Shown here piece after piece: positions 42,247 through 53,104 of a DNA stretch of 64,000 nucleotides. The position numbers were made by a program, and so were the translations under genes. Position 1 is the first letter of the stretch; each line of letters starts with the position of its first letter. The notes below the pieces were generated by a model, which was not told the DNA's origin, did no database searches, and worked only from the letters and a program-made list of their open reading frames with translations. The stretch comes from Adenophora triphylla var. japonica (taxonomy: Eukaryota > Streptophyta > Magnoliopsida > Asterales > Campanulaceae): the NCBI GenBank assembly GCA_022495995.1, contig JAFEMH010002494.1:186001-250000 (forward strand), given 5' to 3'.

Positions 42247-42522
42247 TTTGAGCCAAAAGCTACTGGCGTGCAATGCTACATGAAGCAGTACGGGGTTTCA
42301 AGAAAGGAGGCCGTTGATAAACTGTGGGAGATGATTTCGGATGCATGGAAGGATATAATTGATGAATGGCTCAATCCGCCATTTCCATTGCCTGTGTTGG
42401 AGACGTTGGTTAATTTGGCTAGATTTATGGATGCCATGTACAAGGAGGACGACGGGTTTGATCATCCAAAGTTGTTTGCGCAGTACATCAGAGAGAGTTT
42501 AATTGATCCTGTGCCCATGTAA
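42247..42522 (+). pseudogene. TPS copy A, exon 7 and stop
   Basis: After AAATGTAG, reads FEPKATGVQCYMKQYGVSRK through SDAWKDIIDEWLNPPFPLPV to LIDPVPM and TAA. FE completes the NSE/DTE motif. This is the normal C-terminal exon length for a terpene synthase, and it is identical in copy B by eye. Confidence 0.9.
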
Positions 42523-43093
42523 TTGATCCCTTATAAGTCAAGTTTATTTAGTTTTGTGTGGTTTTATTTGACTTGTTTGTAAATAAACCAAGTGGGAACC
42601 AAGCTTTCATGAAGCTCGGCCGACTTGCCAGTGTGATTCAAAACTTTCTTAATTAGCTTTGACTCGGTTATGTTCGTAGTTGCTTTTAAATATATTCATA
42701 TCGTATTGATTTGCTCGTGAATAAGCCAAACTCAGCTCATCTCGTTTTTAGGTGTCAAATATAACATAGTATATGATGGTACCATAACCCTATGTTGTGA
42801 AATTGGTGCTCTCCGTTGCAATCAACACAAAGAAATTAACACACCCACACGTACAAGAAAGAAACAATCACACACAAGAACACAAGAGTTGTTTACCCGG
42901 TTCATTCACCAACTCGTGAACTACGTCCGGGGGCAATTGCCAAGCCAATATGTTATTAGTCTCTCTAATATGTTGCTACAATGTGTTCTAGGCCGAAATT
43001 ATGCTTATATAGTTACAAGGAAACCCTAAATCTAATTTAAGAAGAGTTCTAATCAAACAAGGAAACAAATCAAGCCCAGAATCTCGGCCATGC

Positions 43094-43205
43094 TTGAGGC
43101 GCCCGCCTCAAGCCCTCCATGCGCCCGCCTCGTGAAGGAGGGAACTCGGCCACAGCCTCGGCACTTGAGGCGCCCGCCTCGGCCAGATGAGGCGCCCGCC
43201 TGGCG
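43094..43205. repeat. GAGGCGCCCGCCTC inverted-repeat array in the small copia LTR
   Basis: GAGGCGCCCGCCTC or close variants at about 43097, 43121, 43167 and 43189, and identically in the other LTR at 45257-45365. Each has 6-bp arms around CC. Confidence 0.85.
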
Positions 43206-43306
43206 CTGCTCCAGGCCCTTCTCCGTTTTTGAATCCTTCTTGACCTCAACAAACCCCTCCGACTTAGTCCCCTTTTTCCTTGTAGTTTAGGACTCCTAAA
43301 CCAACA

Positions 43307-43736
43307 ATCTCCCACCGGAGACTAAACTAACAAACATAGAATCACCCATCAACTCCCACCACGGAGTAATGACCTTCGAACACATTTCCCCTCATCCATA
43401 TTGGCTTGACACTACCTCTCCTCTCCTCAAGTAATAAGGCGAGTTGAAACCAAGCGACGTTTCAACCTCCCCGTGTTAGATCGTTCTTGCCTCCCCAAAT
43501 CAGCTTCTACCTTGATTTCTCCCCGCAAGTCTAACTTCGCCTTCTCCCTCCAGACCCACCTTTCTCGCAATGCTTCCCCTTGAAACTCGGACACACCTTG
43601 TTTCTTGCATCGACTATTCTTGGTCTGAAACCGCTCTCTGTTAGGGCCCTTGGACTTCCACACCACGTTGATCAACTTTGTGTCCTCCCCAACATACCGT
43701 TTCTTGATGTCTCCTTTTTACACCAACAGCCGGTTC
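43307..43736 (-). other. Deleted region of the small copia before its 3' LTR
   Basis: About 430 bp between the protease remnant and the polypurine tract (GGTGGGAGA next to 43307 on the minus strand). A charged ORF remnant is present, but no integrase or RT motif. It probably marks an internal deletion. Confidence 0.5.
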
Positions 43737-44895
43737 TTAAGCCTCTTGCTCCCACCGGAACGAAAACGACATTGTAGGTAGAGTACAACGTCTTCCCTTA
43801 ACCCCATGAGCCAACACCTTAGCCCCTTTTGTGACTTCCCAAGACCCACCAGTGAAAGAAACACCGTATCCTTCACTATCAAGTTGTCCCACAGAAATCA
43901 CCCTCCTCCTCAAATCCGGAACATGCATCACGTCGTGTAGTTGTAAAATGCCCCGTTAGGTGTCTTCATCATTACATCCCCCTTACCTTTGATCTTCAAT
44001 GGTTGACCATCACCAAGATAGAGAACCCCAAAATCTCCGGTTTTGTAACGCCTCATTGATTCCGCATCCCCACTAGCATGACAAGAAGCTCCGTAATCCA
44101 ACACCCAATCTTCACCCGACCGCTCCTCCCCTAGGATTAATACATCACCACCATCATCCACCACGTGCGCACCACCACTTTTTCCCGGACAATCATAACC
44201 GATGTGCCCCAATTCACCACAATTGTAGCACTTGACCTTTTTCCCTTAGGTCCACCCCTTTTTCTCTCCACCCTAAGTGCGGCCCCATCTACGGACGATT
44301 CTCCCCTTTTCTCCTTCCTTCGCAACTCCTCTTGCAGGATGAGATCTCTAACCTCCGTATACACCAATCTTGTTTCGACGTACTAATCGTTGTGACAAGA
44401 ACCTCCCAACTATCGTGCAATGACTTTAGAAGAAAACAAGCTAGCACTTCATCGGAGAAAGTAATATCAACACTTTTCGGTTGGTCCACCATACCTTTGA
44501 AATTGCCGATATGACTTGCCGCCGTCTCGCCCTCCGACATCTTCGCATTCGCAAACCTCTTTATCAAATGCACCTTATTGATATTCGACGGCTTCTCATA
44601 CATGTCCGACAAACAGCGTTTGTAGCAACTCCACCGTTGTCTTGGCCTCCATAGCGTTCCGTGCAACGTCGTCGGTTAGGGCACTCCTTACCGCTCCTAA
44701 CGCCTTCCGATCCAACGTCTCCCAATCTCCTTGTGACATGTCTTCGGGCTTCTCCTTCAAGGGCTTATGAAGATCCTTACAATAAAGGTAGTCTTCAATC
44801 CTTGTCTTCCAAAACGTGAAATTCACACCGCTGAATTTCTCGATATGGTTCTTCATCTTGACTGCTTCACCAAAATCCCCAAGAACGCGATTCAA
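43737..44895 (-). pseudogene. gag and protease remnant of the small copia
   Basis: Starts MNRVLGDFGEAVKMKNHIEK at 44895 and reads FSGVNFTFWKTRIEDYLYCK to TTVELLQTL. A frame change then gives SDMYEKPSNINKVHLIKRFA, VDQPKSVDITFSDEVLACFL, a CCHC knuckle (CYNC-GELGHIGYDC) and protease EDWVLDYGASCHASGD, where the usual DSG is DYG. Further down is MHVPDLRRRVISVGQLDSEG. Frames change at about 44600, 44300 and 43930. The DYG change would be expected to weaken the protease; this is an inference from the family's DSG/DTG rule. Confidence 0.8.
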
Positions 44896-45466
44896 AATTA
44901 ATCAACTAATGAAAGAATTTTGAATCCTCCGAACCAAAGCTCTGATACCAGTTGTTGTGAAATTGGTGCTCTCCGTTGCAATCAAGACAAAGAAATTAAC
45001 ACACCCACACGTACAAGAAAGAAACAATCACACACAAGAACACAAGAGTTGTTTACCCGGTTCATTCACCAACTCGTGAACTACGTCCGGGGGCAATTGC
45101 CAAGCCAATATGTTATTAGTCTCTCTAATATGTTGCTACAATGTGTTCTAGGCCGAAATTATGCTTATATAGTTACAAGGAAACCCTAAATCTAATTTAA
45201 GAAGAGTTCTAATCAAACAAGGAAACAAATCAAGCCCAGAATCTCGGCCATGCTTGAGGCGCCCGCCTCAAGCCCTCCATGCGCCCGCCTCGTGAAGGAG
45301 GGAACTCGGCCACAGCCTCGGCACTTGAGGCGCCCGCCTCGGCCAGATGAGGCGCCCGCCTGGCGCTGCTCCAGGCCCTTCTCCGTTTTTGAATCCTTCT
45401 TGACCTCAACAAACCCCTCCGACTTAGTCCCCTTTTTCCTTGTAGTTTAGGACTCCTAAACCAACA

Positions 45467-46375
45467 CCCTACCCTTGTTTTTTATTAATATTAAGGAAAA
45501 TGATGATGAGTGTAGATAACTTTATAAGCAAAATCATTGAAATTTCAATCAGAGATAGGCTAAGATATACTACTGAATTTAATGCCAAGTTCAAAAACTA
45601 AATTGGTCGCTCTAACGAAAAAGTTAGGGTAAAATAGTCATTTTATTTAAATAAAATAAACAAAAATGAGGCCATGGGAACATAGGTGGCCGTGATACGT
45701 GTACAAAACTGAGGGTGCCATACGGAAAACCTGTATCAAATCATTCATGACATTTGGCCCGGCTGGTGTGTGGTGTTTAGGTAGCGGACTGTCCTCTCGG
45801 GCTCGGCTTGTTTCTAAATGAATATTCTAGAATCACAACAATCACTTACAATTATTCTACCAAATTGTGAGTGATTGTTGTGATTTTATTCTATCAAATT
45901 GTGAGTATTGTTGTGATTTTAGAATATTCCTTTAATAATGTTGTTTATGGAAAAAGTATTGTCATGCAAGTTGATGCCAATAATTATCGCTCTCACGTAA
46001 AAACTTATTGAATCCGGACCGCGTTCGATTGAGCAGAAGTTGTGTGAACCTGTAATCTTGACCCACCATTTGCATCTCCACCGTTTTCATTTTTTTTTCC
46101 TTTAATTAATGACATTTTAGATATTAAAAAGAGTGATACAGAATCTTTATATATTATAAATAAGGTTTGTGGATAATGACACTAATGCTTTGCTCGGGTC
46201 ATCATTTCTCACCCGTTTAATTAGCTCGTGCAAGTTCTCACCCGTCGATCGCTATTCGGTGCTACAACACCACCCCAAATCCAAACTCCTTAACGAAAAA
46301 TCCTTCGACAAATTCACAATTGGTTTTTCTATTTCAGGTTGAAATTAGTTAGTTTAGTATATGCTTAATCAATAC
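45467..46375. repeat. 3' flank of TPS copy A, duplicated downstream of copy B
   Basis: Non-coding. It matches 63080-64000 almost base for base. It includes a CACAACAATCACTTACAATT / AATTGTGAGTGATTGTTGTG inverted repeat at 45834-45880. No gene seen. Confidence 0.85.
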
Positions 46376-46559
46376 TCCCTCCGTCTCACGGGACTTATGA
46401 CAATTTGTTATTTTGGACGTTTCATTCGACTTAATACATCTCAAAATGACAAATTTATATTATTTTGATTTAATTAGAAAGTTGAGAGAAAGTGATGTGT
46501 CCCAAAAGAGATTTTTGAGTCAAATTCTTTTTGCTTTCGAGTCAAATTCTTTTTGCTTT

Positions 46560-48912
46560 GAGACGAATATAATAATTCAAATGCGGAAAATAGCTGTTTT
46601 TCAACCTTAACGGCTAATATCATTCCCTAGCTTATTGAACTAAACATTAATTACATACTTCAATCCTCATAAATGCGCTGCCATCCTCGCGACTAATCTC
46701 CTCCTACTCATTACCTGAGAGGGAAAAAAAATAAAGGGGTGAGCGAACAATGCCCAGTAAGTTCATACGGAATCTCTCCGGGTACTAGGGAAAGATAACC
46801 GAAAGAACGAGCCCAATCGAATTACTCAACGATAGGATAGCTATACCAATTAAAGTACAGGTACGAGTACAATAACAAAAGATACTTTTCAAATAACATG
46901 TTGTGGCACTATCACAATAATATATATGATGGAGACTGTATTTACATAAGTCCATCAATTCCAAAGTAACGATACACCTTTTCAGAGTGACTTTGATACA
47001 CCTTTTCAGGGTGATCCTTGAATAAGAAACTCCACGTCTTTTCAGGGCGCTCCCTTATCCCGACATATCATGATAGTCAACTACTTCATCAAGTAGTGTA
47101 TAAGCGTCTCCTTTTCGGGATTAGACTAATTCTCATAAAGTCCTTTTCAATCGGATCATTCTTGTTAAGTCCTTTTCAATAGGACAAAGCTAGCTACATC
47201 GAGTACAAATAGATATAGCAATTATATATATATCATGTTCCTAGGTACAAGAACATATCACATTTAACATCACTACTTTTCAGGCAGTGTAAGATGAAAG
47301 TCAAATCTTTACTATTAAGATTAGACCAAGTTCATTTAAAAATCCGTCCCACTTAGACTCATTAAACTACATCTAGTTACTTTAGACATAGCAATAAACA
47401 TTCAAGTGTTCATATGGTACAAGAACACAATAATCAAATTCAACCATTAGATACACCTTGAACAACACATATCAAGGGTAAGATATTTCAAAAGACGTTC
47501 AATCGAAGGAATAGTTTCAAAATAACTACCGGCCACTTGGTAGCTTATACTTTCATAAAAGACTCGATAGAATCCTAGTTCAAGGATTGAAAATCAAATA
47601 CTCTAAGGAACGTAATCCCTTACCTCGATTGATCGCCCTTTCTTTGCCCCGAATCCTTGCACGAATCTACAATCAGGCAAATGATGTTCTTTAAGGTACA
47701 AGTTCCTTTTATTTACTTAACCGAAAAACTAACGTTAACGGCTTTGGAAACTAAGAGTTATTCTTCTTTAACTCTCCTAAAGGTTACTCTTTCACCCCTT
47801 TAGGTTCCCTATTCATTCTAGGTTTCTAATCATTCAATCCTTAATCCATCTTTTCCATTAGGTTTACACACTCTAAATACCCTTTTCTCAGCACACACCA
47901 CAGACACAAACCCATACACACTCTAACCCTAAACTATACCCCCACGGCACACACACTTGCTGCCATCTTCAGCAATACACACACTCAGCAACACACACGC
48001 ACACATACAGCAGCAACCAACACACAAATCTAGACACACAACACCCCCCCCTCACGGCATAACACACACACACCTTCTGTACACCCAGCAGCAACAAACA
48101 TACACACGATTTACACACACATACAGAGCACACCTTCAAAACACACACAAATTCGAATTTCTTATAAATTCCTAGCAAGGCCTATTTAGTTAAATAACAA
48201 TTAACTACCATGCTCAACCCTAGACAAGATCAACCATGTAGGGTTTTCAAGATTTAAAACACAAAATAACTTGGTTTTATTCTTACCCCTAACCTTACAC
48301 CAGGTTTCTAGGATTTTTCCATAATTCTCTGCCTTGGAAATTCAAAAATAAGAGAAGAATTTCTTACCTTTTATCTTGAGCTTTGGGCACCCAACAATGG
48401 AGTCCCTCCTTCCTTCTTCTTTCTTCCTTCTTCTTCCTTGGTTTCTCCTTCTCTTCTTCTTCTGTCGCCTTTTCTCTTCTGCCGTGCTTTCTCTTTACTC
48501 GTTTTCCCTCTCTGCCGCTCTCTTTCTCTAGCACCTCTCTCTCTCTATGCAGTCTCTCTCAATTGATGCGGCTGCCTCTCTACTTCTCTAATTCTGCTTT
48601 GCCGTTTAAAGGGATGAAAAGGCTTTAACCGTTACCAACAAATGAAGAAGCCTCCATCAGTTTAAGAAACTAAAAAGGCTATAGATTAATGAAGAGATTT
48701 GCTTGGATTTTCTAAATCTAACCCACAATAACCCAAGTCCAAGTCAAAGGAGGAAACCCAATTTAGGCTATCTAATTTTAATAGACTATGCCCATTTAAT
48801 TTAATCCATCTAGGAAAAGGAATAGACACAAATAATTAAATAAATAGCTAAATAATTGATTAAAAGAAAAATAATTACTAAATAAATTGTATCAATTTTT
48901 AGGGTTGTTACA
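46560..48912 (-). repeat. LTR-like region of a decayed chromovirus
   Basis: On the minus strand a TGTAACAACCCTAAAAATTG start at 48912 follows an integrase/chromodomain reading, so the next ~2.3 kb is probably its 3' LTR. The left end (near TGCGGAAAATAGC at 46580) is uncertain. The region 46960-47170 contains repeated CCTTTTCAGGG(T/C)G phrases, and 47940-48150 is rich in ACACAC. No host gene seen. Confidence 0.5.
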
Positions 48913-48939
48913 TTCTTACCCCCTTAAAAGGGTTTGGTC

Positions 48940-49620
48940 CACCAAACCAAACGCACTCATTCCGAAAACATGGTGGGATACGACTCTCGCATCTCACTCT
49001 CGAGCTCCCACGCCGCTTCTCTTTCTGTGTGGTTGCTCCACTATACTTTCACGTACGGAATTATCCGCCTTCTCGAATTCTGATCTTTCCGATCCACAAT
49101 TTTCACAGGTTGCTCATCATAACTCAGATCGGCACGAAATCTGAGTTGTCCATACTCAATCACATGGCTCGGGTCGGGAATGTACTCCTACAAGTACAGG
49201 TGATAGGGCCAACTTATAGGCTACCAGCCCAACTCGCTCCAAAATTTCGAATGGTCCCACATACCGCGGGCTTAACTTCTCATGAATTCCCAACCTCCTG
49301 ACTCCCTTGGTTGGCGAAATCTTCAAGAACACGCGATCCCCCAATTGAAATTCCAAGTCTCGTCGTCGGCGAACTGCATATGACTTCTGTCTACTCTGAG
49401 TGGTTAATAACCATTTCTGAATCTGATGTCCCTTATCTGCGGTCAATTGGGCAATTTTCGATCCCGTCATCTTCCTTTCTTCCACTTCACCCTAACAAGG
49501 AGGCGATCTACATTTCCGTCCATATAAAGTTTCATACAGTTTCATACCGACGCTAGTCTGGATGGTCCTTTCTAACTGTCCGTTTGTCTGTGGGCTAGAA
49601 ACTCGTATTGTGCTGGAGTG
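48940..49620 (-). pseudogene. Integrase C-terminus and chromodomain fragment of a decayed chromovirus
   Basis: Minus strand. A piece with SSPQTNGQLERTIQTSVGMK and LYGRKCRSPPC (49610-49495, internally deleted) is followed by the 49485-49156 ORF with QSRQKSYAVRRRRDLEFQLG, DRVFLKISPTKGVRRLGIHE and SPRYVGPFEILERVG. Near 49150-48950 come GQLRFRADLSYDEQPVKI, a broken PYVKV and WSNHTER chromodomain-like stretch, and RESYPTMF. An internal deletion between integrase core and C-terminus, a stop within the chromodomain and loss of everything upstream of about 49620 make it a relic. Confidence 0.8.
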
Positions 49621-49955
49621 AATCAGAGTGATGGTGTGGTGTTTGATGGAATCGAAGAAGGAAGTAGTGGGTGTGGGTGTCGTGGTTTGAAGGAGAAAAA
49701 ACATAGCGAAGATGAGACTTTGCGCACTGAATTGACAGGAAATTGAAGATGTCAGCGCCCATGAAAAATAATTTGAGTTTGTATGAAATTTTGATATCGG
49801 CCTTCAATAGTTGGTGGACTTTTTGATCTCGCCTGCACTTTTATAAAAAATGATTTAGGATGGAGTAACTCTTGTGAAAAACTAGTTTTTTTTTTCAAAA
49901 TGTTATAAAAAAATTAGTTTTCAGAATCGTTCATCACTCTTATTAGTTAGACTTA

Positions 49956-50303
49956 GGGGCCGTTTGGTTCGGTGGAAAAAAAGTGAAGGAATGAAATGGT
50001 CAATGGAATGGAATTCATGAAGGAATTGGAATGAAAAAAAACTGGTTAAACCCCTCCGTTTGGTTGGCACGAAATGGAATGGAATTGTCATTCAATTCCT
50101 TGGCAAATCATGTTTGGTTTGAAAATACAAATTATTTCATTCCAAGGAATGAATTTTCATTCCGTAGGGAATGAATTTTCATTCCGTAGGGAATGAAAAA
50201 AAAATCATTCGAACGAACCAAACAGGTCGAAGGAATGAAGTCAACGGAATTGACCATTCCATTCCGTCCCGAAATGGCCAATTCCGCCGAACCAAATACC
50301 CCC
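49956..50303. mobile_element. Tourist/PIF-Harbinger-type MITE (348 bp)
   Basis: Ends GGGGCCGTTTGGTTCGGTGG and, reversed, GGGGGTATTTGGTTCGGCGG, flanked by TTA at 49953-49955 and 50304-50306. A 3-bp TTA duplication with G-rich ends fits the PIF/Harbinger superfamily. Internally rich in ATTCATTCC/GGAATGAAT repeats. Confidence 0.85.
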
Positions 50304-50509
50304 TTAGTACTTTAAAACTAGTTTTTTTCTTATGTTACGAAAAAATTAATTTTTTACAAGATTTTGGCTTTCGAATGAGGGGGCCTTATAAAATTATTTC
50401 TTAAATCATTGCTAAAAAAAAATAGTACTTTTGGTGAAAGGGTGTATTAATTAAAAGTAGATTATAAAATCAATTAGATTCACGATAAATACAATTAACA
50501 CTCCACAAT

Positions 50510-50995
50510 CCACAAAAGATATGATCTTTGAGAAAAAAATCATGATCTTTGTAGTATTCTTATATTTTAATCAATTATTACACCATTACCAAACCTTTTC
50601 CTGAAACTGAAAAGAAGGGGTGGGCTAGCTTTAATCAATATCAATACTCCCTCCGTCCCAATAAGTGCTTCACCTTTTTGGGTGGGCACGCAAATTATAA
50701 AAATAGGAGGGAAAAAAAATGTTGGAGTGTAATTTGAAAATAGGAGAGAGAATTAGTAGAGGGAATAGTAAATTATAATGGTGTTGTGAGTATTAAAATA
50801 ATATAGGAGAGAGAATGAGTGAAGAAAATAGTAAAGATTCTTTACCAAAAAAGAAAAGGTGAAGCTTCTAACGGGATGCTCTTTTGAATAATTAATGAAG
50901 CTTTTATTGGGACGGAGGGAGTATATCATAGTGTTTCCATTAATAAGGAATGAGCTAAAAATATTGTAATTAATGGATTACAAACCAGAGATTAT
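50510..50995. repeat. Repeat unit shared with 53105-53280, carrying a MITE
   Basis: AAAGATATGAT through TATTTTAATCAATTATTA and CTTTTCCTGAAA ... AAGAAGGGGTGGGCTAGCTT recur at 53105-53280 without the internal MITE. Non-coding. Confidence 0.8.
50647..50921. mobile_element. Stowaway-type MITE (275 bp) with empty site at 53204
   Basis: CTCCCTCCGTCCCAATAAGT ... TATTGGGACGGAGGGAG, flanked by TA. The second copy of the host sequence (TCAATATCAATAAATCATTG, 53195-53214) lacks it. Confidence 0.92.
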
Positions 50996-51159
50996 TGGGC
51001 TATGTAAAATATAAGTTTTCCCAAACTTCATTTTCAATCGGTGGCGAAGCCAAAAACTTTTGATATGGAAGTCGAGATTGCTTTAAGGATAATACTGCAT
51101 GAAGTATTTCTATATAATTTAATTGCATATAATATTTTATAGAGTTGGTCGGGCGAAAA

Positions 51160-51680
51160 ACGCATTTCTCCAATACTGTATGGAGAAATGGGTTTTTTTA
51201 TATTCAGAAACTTTCAAAATGAATACCCAGAAACCTTCAAAATAAATATCCAGAAACTATTAAATGAATATCCCGAACTACCAAATTGAATATCCAGAAA
51301 CACACAATTGACCATGTCCAGAAACTATAAAATGAGTATCCAGAAACCTTCAAATGTATATCTAGAAACCATCAAATGAATATCCAGAAACATTCAAAAT
51401 GAGTATCCAGAAACCTTCACCATATCCAGAAACAATAAAATGTATATCCAGAAAGTACCAAATTGAATATCCAGAAACTTTAAACTGGCGATCCAGAAAT
51501 GTGTTAGATGCATATCCAGAAGTATGTGAATGTATATCCAGAAATGTGTTAGGCATATCCAGAAATTGCTTATTGGCTTTGACCTTGACCTTGATTTTCT
51601 GGATATTCATTTTGAAGGTTTCTGGATATTCATTTTGAAGGTTTCTGGATATTAAAAAACCCGTTTCTGCGTTTCTCCTT
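51160..51680. repeat. Inverted-repeat element built of TATCCAGAAAC repeats
   Basis: Left end CGCATTTCTCC ... GGAGAAATGGGTTTTTTTAT; right end, reversed, GGAGAAACGCAGAAACGGGT then TTTTTAATATCCAG. Between them ATATCCAGAAAC or close variants recur at irregular ~18-35 bp spacing, mostly on one strand (51200-51560) and on the other strand at the right (51600-51650). No coding potential beyond repeat-driven ORFs. Related to 54137-54519. Confidence 0.75.
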
Positions 51681-51739
51681 AGATTTTACGTATTTTATAT
51701 TGTTGTACAAGATTTTTCGGGTTATTTTGATTTAATCAA

Positions 51740-52110
51740 AAAGTTGAGGGCGTTAGAGAGAGCCCAAGAAAGAGATATGCAAGTAAGACCTCGTCTAATT
51801 TGCGGGTGCCTAGGGCTACTTCGTCAAGGAGAGAAGAAAGGTGTAGAGTGAAAGGTCAGACGGATAATAATGATAGGAGACAAATATTGATTGATAAACA
51901 TGCCAATGCGATTGAAAGGTGAAAGCTTTGAGAGGAAACATGAGAAGACCGATGTAGTTGTCTTTGGAGATCATTCTGCAATGGGCATTATTCCTAAAGC
52001 TACCGAAGGGGAGCAGTTGGCTGTTGGATGGCCTCCGTGGATGGCGAAAGTTCTTTGAGTGAAGCTTATGGGTTCCTAGGCGAGTAGATTCCTTTGAGAA
52101 ATTGGACAAG
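51740..52110 (+). pseudogene. CDK-like serine/threonine kinase, first-exon fragment (At1g54610-like)
   Basis: Plus strand with frame changes: RVKGQTDNNDRRQILIDKHA (from about 51846), then SFERKHEKTDVVVFGDHSAM, then EGEQLAVGWPPWMAKV (about 52008-52055). After a shift, WVPRRVDSFEKLDK ends at a GTGTGA donor (52111). The GWPPWxxKV ... GWVPRRxDSFEKLDKIGQGT pattern is the sequence immediately before the ATP-binding loop in plant CRK/At1g54610-type kinases related to CDKC. The catalytic exons are absent. Assigned from remembered family sequence. Damage: a stop after NAIER, a stop after AKVL and at least one frameshift. Confidence 0.65.
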
Positions 52111-52167
52111 GTGTGAACTTTTTCTGGCATACTTACATATTTTGAACTTTTTGATGCATGCTACATA

Positions 52168-52702
52168 CTCCCTCCGTCCCACGTGAATGCAAATTTATTT
52201 TCATTTTGATCCGTCCCACGTGAATGCAAACTACCCAAAATGAAAACAAATTTATTATTTTATATTCACCCTATCCCACCCACTCATTCTCTCTCTTCAT
52301 TTTCCACCATACTCCCTTCGTCCCGACCGACTTAGGATTTTTTGAAATGGCACGGGGATTAAGGAAAAGGTAAATGTTGTGAGTGTAATTTAAAAATAGG
52401 AGAGAGAATGAGTGGAGGGAATAGTAAATTATAATGGTGTTGTGAGTATTAAAATAATGTAGGAGAGAGAATAGTGATTTAAGGTTTCCATTTTGGGCTG
52501 TCCTAAGTCGGGTGGGACGCCCAAAATGGCAAAAAATCCTAAGTCGGCCGGGACGGAGGGAGTACAATTTATTCAACCAACCTACTATTAACTCCACTCA
52601 TTCTCTCTCTTCATTTCCTACCACACATTTTCATTATCTTAATAATATTTCTTAATTATTGTGCCCGAAAAAATGGTTCACAATGACGTGGGACGGATGG
52701 AG
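52168..52702. mobile_element. Stowaway-type MITE with a second MITE nested inside (52312-52562)
   Basis: Outer ends CTCCCTCCGTCCCACGTG and CACGTGGGACGG-type (reversed from 52686-52702), flanked by TA. Inner ends CTCCCTTCGTCCCGACCGAC and GTCGGCCGGGACGGAGGGAG, flanked by TA at 52310-52311 and 52563-52564. Outer sequence also contains a second CGTCCCACGTGAATGCAAA near 52211. Confidence 0.85.
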
Positions 52703-53104
52703 TAATTAATTTGTGCCTTCAAAACACATAAATTTGTTATTGTTGTGTATTTTGTAATGGGACTTTTTAGGGCAAAGAGTGTGATATGTGTTCTTTTTAT
52801 GCTCTCATGAATTTACTCTATTTTCAGAAATGTGAAATAGAGACCCACAGGAAACCCCATAAAGTACCAAAAATAATAAATTAATAAAATGTTAGCCGTG
52901 AATAAAATGATTAATAATTCATTTAATGTTATTAGTGTTTTTATATTCAAATATGTGTTTTACGCTTTCATTATTTGCGATTTCAGAAAAGCAACGCAAA
53001 AAATTGGAGAACGCTATACTACACTACAACGCATTCACCTTCGTTGGAACATCGGAAAAGGTTTTTTTTTTTTAAATAACGCAATTTCAATATAAAGACA
53101 GCTC
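52703..53104. other. Non-coding AT-rich stretch
   Basis: No recognisable gene or repeat family. One 68-codon ORF at 52889-53095 lacks any feature supporting it. Confidence 0.4.

Larger units (their letters stand above)
6062..42522 (+). pseudogene. Terpene synthase copy A (TPS-a-like), split by nested transposons
   Basis: Coding exons of one terpene synthase can be followed from about 6066 to the stop at 42520-42522. They are 6066-6364, 6588-6966, 7056-7155 plus 16953-17080, 17202-17343, 41917-42155 and 42247-42522. Terpene synthases ionise prenyl diphosphates through Mg2+ bound at DDxxD and NSE/DTE motifs. Both are visible: DDLYD in exon 4 and DDILSTGFE across the exon 6/7 join. Exon phases match across introns (for example CCCG joined to AC at 6364/6588). 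The first exon with the RRx8W region is absent. A one-base deletion breaks exon 2 near 6255-6259, exon 4 carries a 9.8-kb gypsy insertion, and intron 5 holds a 24.3-kb nested copia. It cannot make a full-length enzyme. TPS-a, probably sesquiterpene-type, is inferred from sequence style only. Confidence 0.88.
42793..45466 (-). mobile_element. Gag-protease-only Ty1/copia element, very young
   Basis: 2674 bp, TSD CCCTA at 42788-42792 and 45467-45471. The empty site is seen in copy B (ACCATAACCCTACCC near 63075). LTRs 42793-43306 and 44953-45466 are both 514 bp; I noticed a single difference (AATCAACAC versus AATCAAGAC). The primer-binding site on the minus strand at 44939-44950 (TGGTATCAGAGC) is perfect. 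The interior (about 1.65 kb) holds gag and the protease start only, with no integrase, RT or RNase H, so it must have moved using enzymes from another element. Confidence 0.92.

Noticed and set aside
48383..48628. Ser/Phe/Leu-rich ORF resembling a signal peptide
   Set aside because: It comes from a TTC/CTT-rich stretch of the LTR-like region; there is no conserved continuation and no promoter or splice evidence.
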